Below, one piece after another: positions 15,209 to 23,521 of a DNA stretch of 32,118 nucleotides. The position numbers were made by a program, and so were the translations under genes. The stretch spans positions 1 through 32,118 of the forward strand of contig JASHOX010000093.1 in assembly GCA_030038415.1 (NCBI GenBank). Direction: 5' to 3'. The stretch's first letter is position 1. Each line of letters begins with the position of its first letter. The DNA is from Xanthobacteraceae bacterium (GTDB taxonomy: Bacteria > Pseudomonadota > Alphaproteobacteria > Rhizobiales > Xanthobacteraceae). Under the pieces are notes generated by a model. That model saw nothing but the letters and a program-made list of their open reading frames with translations. It ran no database searches and had not been told where the DNA came from.

Positions 15209-16681
15209 CTATGGCACCGTGATGCGTTCGCCGACGATCTCCGCCGACGGTAAGCGCAACAGGCCGAAATGGTGGATCGCAAAGGTGCCGAATACGGCGA
15301 AGATGACGGCATCGACGACCAGCGGCAGCGAATGGCCCGGAATGAGCTCGCCCGTCATATGCGCGCCGAATACGAAGAGGATCGCCAGCGACGGCAGGAC
15401 GCCGAGCGCGACAAGATCGATCGGCATGCGGTACCAGCGCCGTCCCAGCAGCATGAAGGCGAGACAAGCGAAGATGCAGGCCACCATCAAGGCGATGGCC
15501 GCACCCTGCGGGCCGTCGGCCGGAACCAGCACGACCGAGAGCGCCGTCGACACCACGAGAAACAACAATGCGACGACGAGATCGAGATAACTCGCATTGG
15601 TGAAATAGATCACTTGCGCGAAATAGAAATTGCGCATGGTGGCGAAGGCGAACGCTATGGCCAGGATCGGAATGAGGTCGCCAGTCGGGGCGATAAATTC
15701 CGGCTGCAGGATCGCTTGCAGCACGACATGGCCGAAGACGATGAAGAATGCCGCGCCGAAACTCGCGGCCGCGAGACAGGCATTGAACGCCATCTGCAAG
15801 GTTTGATTGGCGGCTTCCTGGTTGCCGCGATTGGCTTGAGTCTTGGCGACCGTGACCAGCGACAGGATGATCGCCTCGCCGAGCACGGTAAAACTCTGCC
15901 GCAGCACGTCGGCGACGACGCCGTAGGGTCCGAGCGTCGCCAGCCCGAGATAATGCGCAAGCAGTAAGCGGTCGATGCTCTGGCCGAGCGCGGTGACGCC
16001 AAACGACAACAACAGCGGCCAGCCGTAACTGACAATATGCCAGGAGGCGGCACGCGAAAAATGCGACAGCCGCACATTGGCGAAGGTCGCAAGCGACGGT
16101 GCGGCGGCGATGAGGTGGGCAACGGCGATTGCCACGGCGAGGCCGCGGGCGCCGCCGCCGGCATAAAGGCTGGCGCTGCCGAAGCCGATCATCAGCACGG
16201 TGCGGATGATCATCGACAGTGAAGCGCCGCGGGCATTGAGCAGCGTGCGTGCGACTTCGAATGCGGCTTCGTAGACGGTGATGCCGCAGACCAGAGCAAA
16301 CACCGCCACCAGAAAGCTCGACTCGAAAAACCCGAACAGTCCCAGCGCGGTCAGCACCAGCGCTACGATCGCTATGCCGACGCCGAGGAGCCGCGCCAGC
16401 GAAGCGACATATTCGCCCAAGCGGTCGTGATGGTAAACGCCGAAATAGGCGAAACGCATCCACTGCGCGCCGAAGCCGTAGACGATCAGCGACCAGGCGA
16501 AGATCAACACGTAATGGCCGTATTCGGCGGGACCGGCAAGGTGCGAGAAGATGGCGACGGCGAAGAGGTTCCCGGCCGCCGACACCGCGCGCGCGCTCAG
16601 ATAGAGCAGCCCCGACGTGTTAAGCATTCCGCGTGATAAGTCATTGTTGGCGTGAAGAAAAGCGGCTAGGACGGCTTTCAC
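15209..16681 (-). CDS. Wzx-like polysaccharide flippase (MOP/oligosaccharide flippase family)
   Basis: This 490-residue polytopic membrane protein has about 12-14 hydrophobic spans. The N-terminal pattern LLYLSARAVSAAGNLFAVAI followed by LAGPAEYGHYVLIFAW is the usual first-helix signature of Wzx-type flippases. These move the undecaprenyl-linked repeat unit across the inner membrane. The frame opens with GTG at 16681 without a good ribosome site. An ATG at 16627 (MLNTSGLLYL) would remove 18 residues and is equally possible. It is the first gene of a two-gene unit with the WecG-type transferase and diverges from the second GT4 gene across a 61-bp gap. It supplies the translocation step between the cytoplasmic transferases and the polymerase in this locus. 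Confidence 0.88.
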   Translation of the reverse strand: MKAVLAAFLHANNDLSRGMLNTSGLLYLSARAVSAAGNLFAVAIFSHLAGPAEYGHYVLIFAWSLIVYGFGAQWMRFAYFGVYHHDRLGEYVASLARLLGVGIAIVALVLTALGLFGFFESSFLVAVFALVCGITVYEAAFEVARTLLNARGASLSMIIRTVLMIGFGSASLYAGGGARGLAVAIAVAHLIAAAPSLATFANVRLSHFSRAASWHIVSYGWPLLLSFGVTALGQSIDRLLLAHYLGLATLGPYGVVADVLRQSFTVLGEAIILSLVTVAKTQANRGNQEAANQTLQMAFNACLAAASFGAAFFIVFGHVVLQAILQPEFIAPTGDLIPILAIAFAFATMRNFYFAQVIYFTNASYLDLVVALLFLVVSTALSVVLVPADGPQGAAIALMVACIFACLAFMLLGRRWYRMPIDLVALGVLPSLAILFVFGAHMTGELIPGHSLPLVVDAVIFAVFGTFAIHHFGLLRLPSAEIVGERITVP

Positions 16682-16742
16682 TGAGTATCGTTAAGTTGCA
16701 TATGAAAAACGCAACAAACGAACGGGCCGCGGGTGCAAACCG

Positions 16743-17849
16743 ATGCGTATTCTGCAAATCATTCACGATGACGAGCGCGGCGGCGTGCAAAAACTCGCCG
16801 GCATGATCGAACAGGGGCTTGGCTCCCATCGCTTCGCGGTCGAGACCGCTTATTTGTATCCGCGCGCCGGCCTGCCGCTCTATGCCAAGCTTGTTTGCGC
16901 GCTGCGCATGGCACAGCGCATCTGGCGCGGCGGTTTCGACACGCTGATCGCCTACCAATCGACCGCGTCCGTCCTGGTCGGCATGGTCGGCTGGCTGTCC
17001 GGTTGCCGGCTTCGCGTCGTTCACCAAACTTGTACGCCAAGCGCGACTCCGCGGCCGCTGCGCGCATTAGACAAGCTTGCCGGCACGCTCGGGCTTTATT
17101 CGGCCAACATCGTCAACAGCGCCGCCACCTGGGCCGAGTTCGCGCACTACCCGGCGCGTTACCGGCGCTCACTGATCTTGATCGAGCATGGGCTCGACGC
17201 GTCGGCGCCGACGGCGAGCCGGGAAGCGACGCGACGACGCTTCGGCCTGCCGGCCTCACAGCCGATCCTTCTCAATGTCGGCCGCCTGACCGCGCAAAAG
17301 AACCAGGACGTGCTCATTCGGGCACTGGCTTGTCTGCCGCAAGCGCATCTCGTCCTTGCCGGCGCCGGCGCCAAGGACGGCAGCTTTCACGCGCTGGCCG
17401 TCACGCTCGGCGTCGACGATCGGCTGCATCGGCTCGGCGCCTTGCCATCCGACGATATCGCCGATCTCTACGCCGCCGCGGATTTGTTCGTGTTCCCGTC
17501 GACCTGGGAGACTTTCGGACTGGCCGCCGTCGAGGCCGGCATGGCCGGATTGCCGATGGTGGTCGCCGACTTGCCGGTGCTGCGCGAAGTTCTGCGCGCG
17601 GACGGCAGCGAGCCGGTCGCATTCGTCGCCCCTGACGACGTCGAGGGCTGGATCTCCGCCATCGGCCGCGCGCTAACGCCGGCGACGCCCTCATCGCGGG
17701 GCGGCTCGGCACTCGCCCGTGCATTGACGGCAAAATATTCGCGGCGACGCATGATCGAGAGCTATCTCAGTCTATTTGAAGCGCATCGCCGGATCGAGCA
17801 CAGGAAGCTCCGCGAGCTGCAGCCGTCGGCTGAAAAGGCCCAGCCTTGA
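16743..17849 (+). CDS. Glycosyltransferase family 4 (GT-B fold), second enzyme of the locus
   Basis: This 368-residue GT-B transferase begins MRILQIIHDDERGGVQKLAG, the family's typical first strand plus glycine loop. LLNVGRLTAQKNQDVLIRAL binds the nucleotide sugar. The EX7E-type region is WETFGLAAVEAGMAGLPMVV, with the expected glutamates. It would extend the same lipid-linked oligosaccharide as the first GT4 and the WecG-type enzyme. Its stop overlaps the TTG start of the GH5-like gene by 3 nt, so the pair is co-translated. It diverges from the flippase gene. Donor sugar is unknown. Confidence 0.9.
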   Translation: MRILQIIHDDERGGVQKLAGMIEQGLGSHRFAVETAYLYPRAGLPLYAKLVCALRMAQRIWRGGFDTLIAYQSTASVLVGMVGWLSGCRLRVVHQTCTPSATPRPLRALDKLAGTLGLYSANIVNSAATWAEFAHYPARYRRSLILIEHGLDASAPTASREATRRRFGLPASQPILLNVGRLTAQKNQDVLIRALACLPQAHLVLAGAGAKDGSFHALAVTLGVDDRLHRLGALPSDDIADLYAAADLFVFPSTWETFGLAAVEAGMAGLPMVVADLPVLREVLRADGSEPVAFVAPDDVEGWISAIGRALTPATPSSRGGSALARALTAKYSRRRMIESYLSLFEAHRRIEHRKLRELQPSAEKAQP

Positions 17850-19123
17850 CGCGGCCTGCCTGGCTTGCCGTGGCGGCTGTTGCGTTTTGCGGTTTGGTTG
17901 CGGCAGCCGCATGGCTGCCGGCAATCGCCGCCAGTCCGGCGCCGGCGTTCAAGCACGGCGCGACGCTGGTCGAATTCTTCGAATTTCCCAAAACCCTGGG
18001 CGACGGCGCCGACAAAGCTTACGCCGATCCGGCCTATCCGCATCCGCAATCGGCATTGTCGCTGTTCGATTTCGACGCACTGCGCCGCATCGGTTTCGAC
18101 CACATGCGCGTGCCGCTCGACGTCGGCCCGCTGTTGCAGGGCGACGCACAGGAGCAGAAGGACATCCTCGAACAGCTCGTCGCCGTGGTGTCGGCGATCA
18201 ATCGCCACGGCCTTGCCGTCCTGGTCACGCTGTTCCCGCCGTCGCTGCATCACGAGCTGCCGCAGACCTATCTCGACGGGCTCGACGGTCCGAAATTCCG
18301 CGCCTATTCCGCCGTGGTCGATCGCGTCGCCGCGGCGCTTGGCGGCGTCGAAGGCGGCATGGTGGCGCTTGAGCCGATGAACGAGCCGCAGTCGCAATGC
18401 CGTATTTATTTCGGCCCCGACTGGACCGCCTATCAAGAGAATATGGTCGAGCGCATCCGCCGCATCGCGCCGCGGCTGCCGCTGTTTGTCACCGGCGGCT
18501 GCTGGTCAAATATCGAGGGCATTGTCCAGCTCGATACCAATCTGCTGCATGACCGGCGCAACTTCGTCAGCGTGCATTTTTACTATCCGTTCCTGTTCAC
18601 GCATCAAAGTGCAACCTGGTCGATGCCTTATCTTGCCGGCACCATCGGCGTGCCGTATCCGGCATCGGCGGGCAGCCTTGAAGAGACGCTGGAACTGACC
18701 CGCGCGCGCTTTCGTACGGTAAAGCTGCCGGACGGCGCCGACCGTGCGGCGGCGGAAGCGCAAGCCGAGGCGGAAATCCGCCAATATTTCGAGCAAGCCC
18801 AGGGCCCGGCGCAGATCGCGGACTGGATGAACAAAGTGGCCGAATGGCAAGCGCGCGAAGGCGTCGACGCCGATCGCATCGTCTTCACCGAATTCGGCGC
18901 CATGAAGGAGACCATCGACGGCGTGCAGATCGGCCGCGAATCGCGCGCGCGCTGGCTGCGCGACACGACGGCCGCCATCGCAAGCCACGGTTGGGGCTGG
19001 ACCGCCTACGTGCTGCGCGACGATCCGTTCGGTCTCTACGTCCGCGAAAGCGACCGCAATCCCGATCCGGAACTGATGCGCGCGCTGCACCTCAACGATC
19101 CGCCACCGTCTCCGGCGGAGTGA
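17846..19123 (+). CDS. Exported glycoside hydrolase family 5-like (cellulase-type) enzyme
   Basis: This 425-residue protein has an N-terminal signal or anchor segment (AVAAVAFCGLVAAAAWLPAIAA) followed by a TIM-barrel hydrolase of clan GH-A. Arg88 in FDHMRVP, the acid/base Glu180 in EPMNEP, His244 and Tyr246 in VSVHFYYP, and the nucleophile Glu349 in FTEFGAM all match GH5 positions, so it should be active on a beta-glycan. The start is TTG overlapping the upstream transferase stop. This is weaker than ATG, but the signal sequence requires a start here. In a Wzx/Wzy locus such a periplasmic glycosidase may trim, release or recycle the polymer. That role is inferred from context. Confidence 0.85.
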   Translation: MTRPAWLAVAAVAFCGLVAAAAWLPAIAASPAPAFKHGATLVEFFEFPKTLGDGADKAYADPAYPHPQSALSLFDFDALRRIGFDHMRVPLDVGPLLQGDAQEQKDILEQLVAVVSAINRHGLAVLVTLFPPSLHHELPQTYLDGLDGPKFRAYSAVVDRVAAALGGVEGGMVALEPMNEPQSQCRIYFGPDWTAYQENMVERIRRIAPRLPLFVTGGCWSNIEGIVQLDTNLLHDRRNFVSVHFYYPFLFTHQSATWSMPYLAGTIGVPYPASAGSLEETLELTRARFRTVKLPDGADRAAAEAQAEAEIRQYFEQAQGPAQIADWMNKVAEWQAREGVDADRIVFTEFGAMKETIDGVQIGRESRARWLRDTTAAIASHGWGWTAYVLRDDPFGLYVRESDRNPDPELMRALHLNDPPPSPAE

Positions 19124-19146
19124 GAACGGCGCGGACAGCAAAATCG

Positions 19147-20475
19147 CTACGTGGTGATGCGGGTGAGCGACAGATAGCGCAGGCCGAACGCCGAGGTCAT
19201 GTAGAAAAACCAGACTTCACCCGCCTGCTGCAGGATCGAACTCTCGAAGCAGGACGCGTAAACGCCATAGAGGCAGACGCGCAGAAACAGCATTTGCAGC
19301 GCGGCGGTCTCCGGTTCGGGCGGACGCCGGCAGAAATCGGCGATCGGCAGCACCACGACCCAAAGCACGACCAAGAGCATTCCGGGAACGCCGATCGTCA
19401 CGGCGAGATTGAGATAGGCATTGTGGGCATCGGTCGCGGCATTGGCCCAGGTCGAGCGATCGCCGAGGCCATAGACGACTTCGGGAGTGCCCCAGAAGGT
19501 CGAAAAGCCGTATCCGGTGAACGGCCGCTGCGTCACCGCTTGCACCGCGAGCTGCCAGATCTCGGTGCGCCCGGTGAAGGTGGCGTCCGGCATGATGGCT
19601 TGCATCAGCTTTTGCATCGGCGCGAAAATGACCGTGCCGACGGAACACAGTTCGAAGATAACAAGCGTCGTGACGACGATGGCGATGCCGAGCGCCGCGC
19701 GACGGCTGTGGCCGATAATGCCGGAGAGGATCAAAGCAATCGGCAGCACGCCGATCGCAGTCTTCGATTCGGTAAAGGCGAGAAAAATCCCCGCCAGTGC
19801 GACGATCGCCGCGCCGAGCGCGAAACTGCGCACCCGCGCGACGTAAAAGCCGATGAAAACGAACAGCACCATGGCGGCGCCGGCATTGTTCTTGTGTGGA
19901 AACACGCCGCGCCAGTCGCCGGCGTGTTCAGGTTCGAGAAAATCGGTGGCGTGGTGGATCGCATATTGCGGCAACAGCAACACGCCGAGATAGCACGCCA
20001 GCAAGACGATCAATGTCGCCGCGGCCAATAGATCGCTGAAGTGCCGCAGGTTCTTCGGCACCAGAAGGATCATCGCGGCAATGCTGATCACGATCAGTTC
20101 GAAGGCGAGGCGGCGTGCGGCAAGCGCCGGTTCCCAGGAGGCGATGACGCTGAGCATGCACCAGGCGACGGTCGCGATCAGAACCGGCCGCAACAGCAGC
20201 ATCAGGCGGCGCGGCTCATGCCAATAGGTCCAGGCCGCGAAGGCCAGAAACATTGTGGAAAAGCCGACCTGGTTGGCTGGATCGCCGCTTTCGACGACCG
20301 ACTGCGGCGGCAGCGATAGATCGGGATAAGGGTGAAAGGAGATCCACGCCGCCAGAAACGCCGCGAGGAACAGAATGCCGCGGACAAGCGTATCGAGGTC
20401 GACTGCGGGCTGCGCCGCCACCCCGGCCGATGTTTGCAAGCCCGGCTTTGTCGTGCGGCTGATGTCCAGGGTCAT
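19147..20475 (-). CDS. Wzy-like polysaccharide polymerase (O-antigen ligase/ExoQ family)
   Basis: This 442-residue membrane protein has about ten or more spans. The Wzy_C/O-antigen ligase signature is visible: GVFPHKNNAGAAMVLFVF, the segment FTESKTAIGVLPIAL, a large periplasmic loop with FTGRTEIWQLA, and ATDAHNAYLNLAVTIGVPGM. These enzymes polymerise repeat units on the periplasmic side, or in the ligase branch transfer glycan to lipid A. Adjacency to a co-polymerase favours the polymerase reading. The ATG overlaps the co-polymerase stop by 4 nt. The gene ends 23 bp from the convergent GH5-like gene with no terminator visible between them. Confidence 0.88.
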   Translation of the reverse strand: MTLDISRTTKPGLQTSAGVAAQPAVDLDTLVRGILFLAAFLAAWISFHPYPDLSLPPQSVVESGDPANQVGFSTMFLAFAAWTYWHEPRRLMLLLRPVLIATVAWCMLSVIASWEPALAARRLAFELIVISIAAMILLVPKNLRHFSDLLAAATLIVLLACYLGVLLLPQYAIHHATDFLEPEHAGDWRGVFPHKNNAGAAMVLFVFIGFYVARVRSFALGAAIVALAGIFLAFTESKTAIGVLPIALILSGIIGHSRRAALGIAIVVTTLVIFELCSVGTVIFAPMQKLMQAIMPDATFTGRTEIWQLAVQAVTQRPFTGYGFSTFWGTPEVVYGLGDRSTWANAATDAHNAYLNLAVTIGVPGMLLVVLWVVVLPIADFCRRPPEPETAALQMLFLRVCLYGVYASCFESSILQQAGEVWFFYMTSAFGLRYLSLTRITT

Positions 20476-22607
20476 ATCGCGGTGAGGCCGGTGAGCACCG
20501 CGCCGCGGACCTTGCCGGCATCGAGCCCCGCCCGCGCGATAAATCGTTCGGCCCTGGCTTCGTCGAAACCGTCGGCGGCGGCGACCAGCACGATGTGATC
20601 GACCAGGCCGGCGAAGAAACGCAGGCTCGGATCGGCATGGTCCATCGCCGCGACGATCACCAGGTCGTAGCGCCTGGTCAGCTCGAAGGCGCGTTTGATA
20701 TCGGCATCGTAGATGCGGCGATCGCGACGGCTTTGCGGCGCCACGAAGGCGATGAGGTTGATATTGGTGTCGCGATCGATCGTGATCGCGTCGGACAGGG
20801 TGCGGCGCCCGACGGCGACGTCGACCAGACCGGCGTCGCCGGCTTCGACGTCGAGGGCCGCAAGCGTCCGGCGTTGCAAATCGGCGTCGATGACGAGCGC
20901 GCGCTGGGTCGCCGCCGCGAGCGCGGCGAGCGCGAGCGCCACCATCGCGGCGTCGTCCACATCGTCGGCGGCAACGACCAGCACGCTCGGATTGCCGCGC
21001 GAAGCCTGCCTTGCGCGCAGCTCATCGTAGACTTTGCGCATCTCCTTGCAAAACGGCGAGGCCGGATCGTCGGCCGCCTCCAGCGCAAACGAAACGTCGG
21101 CGGTCGGCAGGACGGCGAGCACCGGGACGCCGGTTGCGGCGCGCGGCCGCAATCCCAGCGCTGCCGCCGTCCGGCGCCAAGCGCCATGCTGCGCGCGCTG
21201 CGGCGCGCGGTCTTCGGCCGGCGGCCGAATGAGGACGATGCCAGTTCCGGCGGCGGCGCCGAGCATCATCGCGCCCAGCGCCACCAGGAGACTCGGCGGC
21301 GGCGAACTGCGCTTCTGCGGCAGATCGGCCTTGGACAGTACGCGGATATTCTTGGTGTCGACCTGCTCCTGCGCGCCGGTTTCGCGCGCGCGCACCAGGA
21401 AGGCCTGATAGATGTCGCGGCTTGCCTGGGCGTCGCGCTCGAGCTCGCGCAAGCCGACCATGGCCTCGCTGTTGTCAACTGCGGTCTGCTTGAGCACCGC
21501 GAAATTGGCGGCGAGCATCTGTTCGCTCGCTTTGGCGCTTTCATATTCGGTGCGCGCCGCAATCGCGGCGCGGTCGATCTCGGCGTCGATCATGCGGCGC
21601 AGCCGTTCGGCTTGGGCCTGAATATCGATGACCGCCGGATGCAACGCGCCGAGGCTTGCCGTCTGCTCGGCTTCGCGGCGCATGATCTCGGCGTATTGGG
21701 TGCGCAGCGCCGTGATGGTCGGCGACTGCAACGCGGCCGGGAAGGCGCCGTTCTCGTCCTTGCTGCGCTGGACCTGCTCGACCTGCTCGAGGCGCGCCTT
21801 GGCGTCGGCGGTCCGGGCGCGCGCCGCGCTGAGCTGATTGTTCATGTCGGTGAGCTGCTGGTCGGTCACCAGTTGGCCGTTGGCGGCGAGCAGGTGGTTG
21901 CGCTCCTTGTAGTTCTCGACCTTTTCCTCGGCGTCGCGGACGCTGTCCTTCAGCTCTTGCAGACGGGATGACAGCGATTGCGACACCTGCCGTGCGGCGT
22001 CGGCCCGCACCTGCGTCTGTTCGGCGAGATAGGCCTGCGCGATGGTATTGGCGATGCGCACCGCCTTGTTCGGATCGCGGCTGGTGACGTCGACCTCGAC
22101 CACATAAGTCCGTTCGTCGCGCTTGACCTTGACCCGCCGCTTCAGCTCGTTGAGCGCGGCAAGCGACCTGCCGCCGGGAAGGTCGTTTCTGCCCAACAAG
22201 ACGCTGAGCAAGGATGGGCCGCGCACGAATTCCGGATCGCGGTCGAGTCCCTCGGCGGCGACGACACGCCGCAGCACCGCGTCCGAGGTCAGCACATTGA
22301 CCTGACTCTCGACCTGCAGCAGTGCCGCATCGTTGGCTTGCGCCGGCTGTGTCTCGGTACCGACCGCGCGCAAGTCGCTCGGGTCAATGAGGATTTGCGT
22401 GGCCGCGGTATATTCGTGCGGCGCCAGGGCGACGTACAGCACTGCCAAGGCGAGCGCCGCGAGCGTTGCGAGCAGAATCGTGGTCCGGCCGCGCCACAGC
22501 ACGGACCAGATTTTGCCGAAGTCGATTTGCGCGAGCGGCGCCGGCGCGACGCTAAAATTGCCGTCGCCGACGACTGCGGTTCCGATCTGGCGCGGCGTCT
22601 CAAACAT
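20472..22607 (-). CDS. Polysaccharide co-polymerase with degenerate tyrosine-kinase-like domain (Wzc/ExoP type)
   Basis: This 711-residue inner-membrane protein would set chain length and couple polymerisation to export. A first transmembrane helix at about 42-62 follows the Wzz motif IDFGKIWSVLWRGRTTI. A long periplasmic coiled coil covers about 200-410, and a Pro-rich GNVR-type segment with a second helix covers about 425-460. The C-terminal BY-kinase-like domain keeps the Walker A'-type strand LVIDADLQRRT (571-581). At the Walker A position it reads VVAADDVDDAAM with no GKS/T, the Walker B region reads DLVIVAAMDHAD instead of a DTPP form, and no tyrosine cluster ends the chain. It is thus probably a pseudokinase. 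A TTG at 22703 would add 32 residues; the ATG at 22607 is preferred. Confidence 0.9.
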   Translation of the reverse strand: MFETPRQIGTAVVGDGNFSVAPAPLAQIDFGKIWSVLWRGRTTILLATLAALALAVLYVALAPHEYTAATQILIDPSDLRAVGTETQPAQANDAALLQVESQVNVLTSDAVLRRVVAAEGLDRDPEFVRGPSLLSVLLGRNDLPGGRSLAALNELKRRVKVKRDERTYVVEVDVTSRDPNKAVRIANTIAQAYLAEQTQVRADAARQVSQSLSSRLQELKDSVRDAEEKVENYKERNHLLAANGQLVTDQQLTDMNNQLSAARARTADAKARLEQVEQVQRSKDENGAFPAALQSPTITALRTQYAEIMRREAEQTASLGALHPAVIDIQAQAERLRRMIDAEIDRAAIAARTEYESAKASEQMLAANFAVLKQTAVDNSEAMVGLRELERDAQASRDIYQAFLVRARETGAQEQVDTKNIRVLSKADLPQKRSSPPPSLLVALGAMMLGAAAGTGIVLIRPPAEDRAPQRAQHGAWRRTAAALGLRPRAATGVPVLAVLPTADVSFALEAADDPASPFCKEMRKVYDELRARQASRGNPSVLVVAADDVDDAAMVALALAALAAATQRALVIDADLQRRTLAALDVEAGDAGLVDVAVGRRTLSDAITIDRDTNINLIAFVAPQSRRDRRIYDADIKRAFELTRRYDLVIVAAMDHADPSLRFFAGLVDHIVLVAAADGFDEARAERFIARAGLDAGKVRGAVLTGLTAI

Positions 22608-22737
22608 TGCGCACTCGAATGGTTCGCGTCTCGTAGCGGGGCGGCGCCAGGCGACCGAACGATAGTGCTTCGGCGCGAAAGTGCCCGCCACACACCCAGT
22701 CAACGGAGATGCGGCCCGCCATGTCCAGGCTTCTGGA

Positions 22738-22771
22738 ATGGTTAATCAATTCATAAGGGATCGTGGTTAAC
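22738..22771 (-). promoter_or_regulatory. Paired TTAACCA motifs upstream of the co-polymerase gene
   Basis: On the minus strand TTAACCAC (22770-22763) and TTAACCAT (22745-22738) are spaced 25 bp start to start, upstream of the co-polymerase start at 22607. The second equals the half-site TTAACCAT linked to CtrA, the alphaproteobacterial cell-cycle regulator. The canonical TTAA-N7-TTAA full site is absent, so this is only a suggestion of cell-cycle-linked control. Confidence 0.3.
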
Positions 22772-22805
22772 GCGCGGTGTACGCGGAGGTGCGGCGTCAG
22801 CCGCG

Positions 22806-23123
22806 TCAGAGCCGCCGGAACAACCCGGAAATGGCGGCAATGACGACCAGCACCGCGACCACGGGAATCCAGATCAAGGCCGCCCCGATCAGAATCAGCA
22901 ACAGCACGGCGGCAAGAAGCCCGGCGATCAGCATGATCAGTGCAAAGCCGAACGGTCCGATGCGGCGGACATAGACGCGATGCGTGCCGCGCATCTGCGT
23001 AAAGCCATAAGGCGGCCAGCCGTCGCCGCGATCATAGGGACCGCGACGGCTCGGCGGAATGATCTCCGGCTCGACCCGCGGGCGCTCCGGCTCATTCGAA
23101 TTGCTTGCCGAATTATCTGCCAT
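22806..23123 (-). CDS. Small membrane protein of unknown function
   Basis: This 105-residue protein has a hydrophilic, Pro/Arg/Glu-rich N-terminal half (EPERPRVEPEIIPPSRRGPY). The motif RVYVRRIGPFGFALI then leads into one long or two adjacent hydrophobic segments at about 58-100. It ends in a short basic tail (LFRRL). I do not recognise a named family. The ATG at 23123 has a GAGG ribosome site upstream and a plausible sigma-70 promoter 30-60 nt upstream. It is on the same strand as the co-polymerase gene, about 200 bp ahead of it, but the gap and separate TTAACCA motifs suggest independent units. Inner-membrane location is inferred. Confidence 0.78.
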   Translation of the reverse strand: MADNSASNSNEPERPRVEPEIIPPSRRGPYDRGDGWPPYGFTQMRGTHRVYVRRIGPFGFALIMLIAGLLAAVLLLILIGAALIWIPVVAVLVVIAAISGLFRRL

Positions 23124-23153
23124 GGGATTTCCGCCTCACACCGTCGGCTGGCA

Positions 23154-23183
23154 ATTATGTAACGACGCCGAAGGCCGTCACAA
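23154..23183 (-). promoter_or_regulatory. Sigma-70-like promoter of the small membrane protein gene
   Basis: On the minus strand TTGTGA (23183-23178) and CATAAT (23159-23154) are separated by 18 nt, a good -10 and fair -35. The expected start near 23147 leaves a leader of about 24 nt before the ATG at 23123. Confidence 0.4.
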
Positions 23184-23199
23184 GTGCCGCCTTGCCGCG

Positions 23200-23424
23200 T
23201 CAGCGCGTCGCTGTCCGCGCATGATGGTCGTGCAGAAATTTCGCCAATTGCTCGCGCAGGCTTTCGTCGCTCTCGCCCTGATGTCCGAGCACGACGGCGC
23301 GTTCGAACAGCGTGTGTTGCAAAGCGTGCGGCAGCTCGCTCCACAGATCGGCGGCGGCCGCGCCAAGAACCAGAAAATAGCGGGCGGCAATATCGTTGAC
23401 GACGTGCTCGGGTTTCTGACTCAT
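23200..23424 (-). CDS. Conserved-looking hypothetical small protein
   Basis: This 74-residue soluble protein begins MSQKPEHVVNDIAARYFLVL and ends with a His-containing segment (KFLHDHHARTATR). It looks mostly helical, without membrane span or signal peptide. The ATG has a GAGG-type ribosome site close by, and codon use resembles the neighbours, which favours a real gene. A 13-bp AT-rich palindrome (GCAAAA-A-TTTTGC, 23438-23450) sits 14 bp upstream and might be part of its control region. It lies between the FAD monooxygenase stop and the small membrane protein on the same strand. Function unknown. Confidence 0.6.
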   Translation of the reverse strand: MSQKPEHVVNDIAARYFLVLGAAAADLWSELPHALQHTLFERAVVLGHQGESDESLREQLAKFLHDHHARTATR

Positions 23425-23521
23425 GGCCTCGCTCGTTGCAAAAATTTTGCTTCAAGATGCCGGATATTGGGCCGCCTGCCCGGGAAAAACAACGCAAAGT
23501 CTGCGGCGGGTTCCGCGCGGC

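Noticed and set aside
14703..16463. Minus-strand frame of 586 codons spanning the flippase and WecG-type genes
   Set aside because: It is an alternative frame of two clear genes with an extreme Arg/Ser/Pro composition.
20595..21971. Plus-strand frame (458 codons) opposite the co-polymerase
   Set aside because: Antisense shadow with low-complexity Arg/Ala composition.
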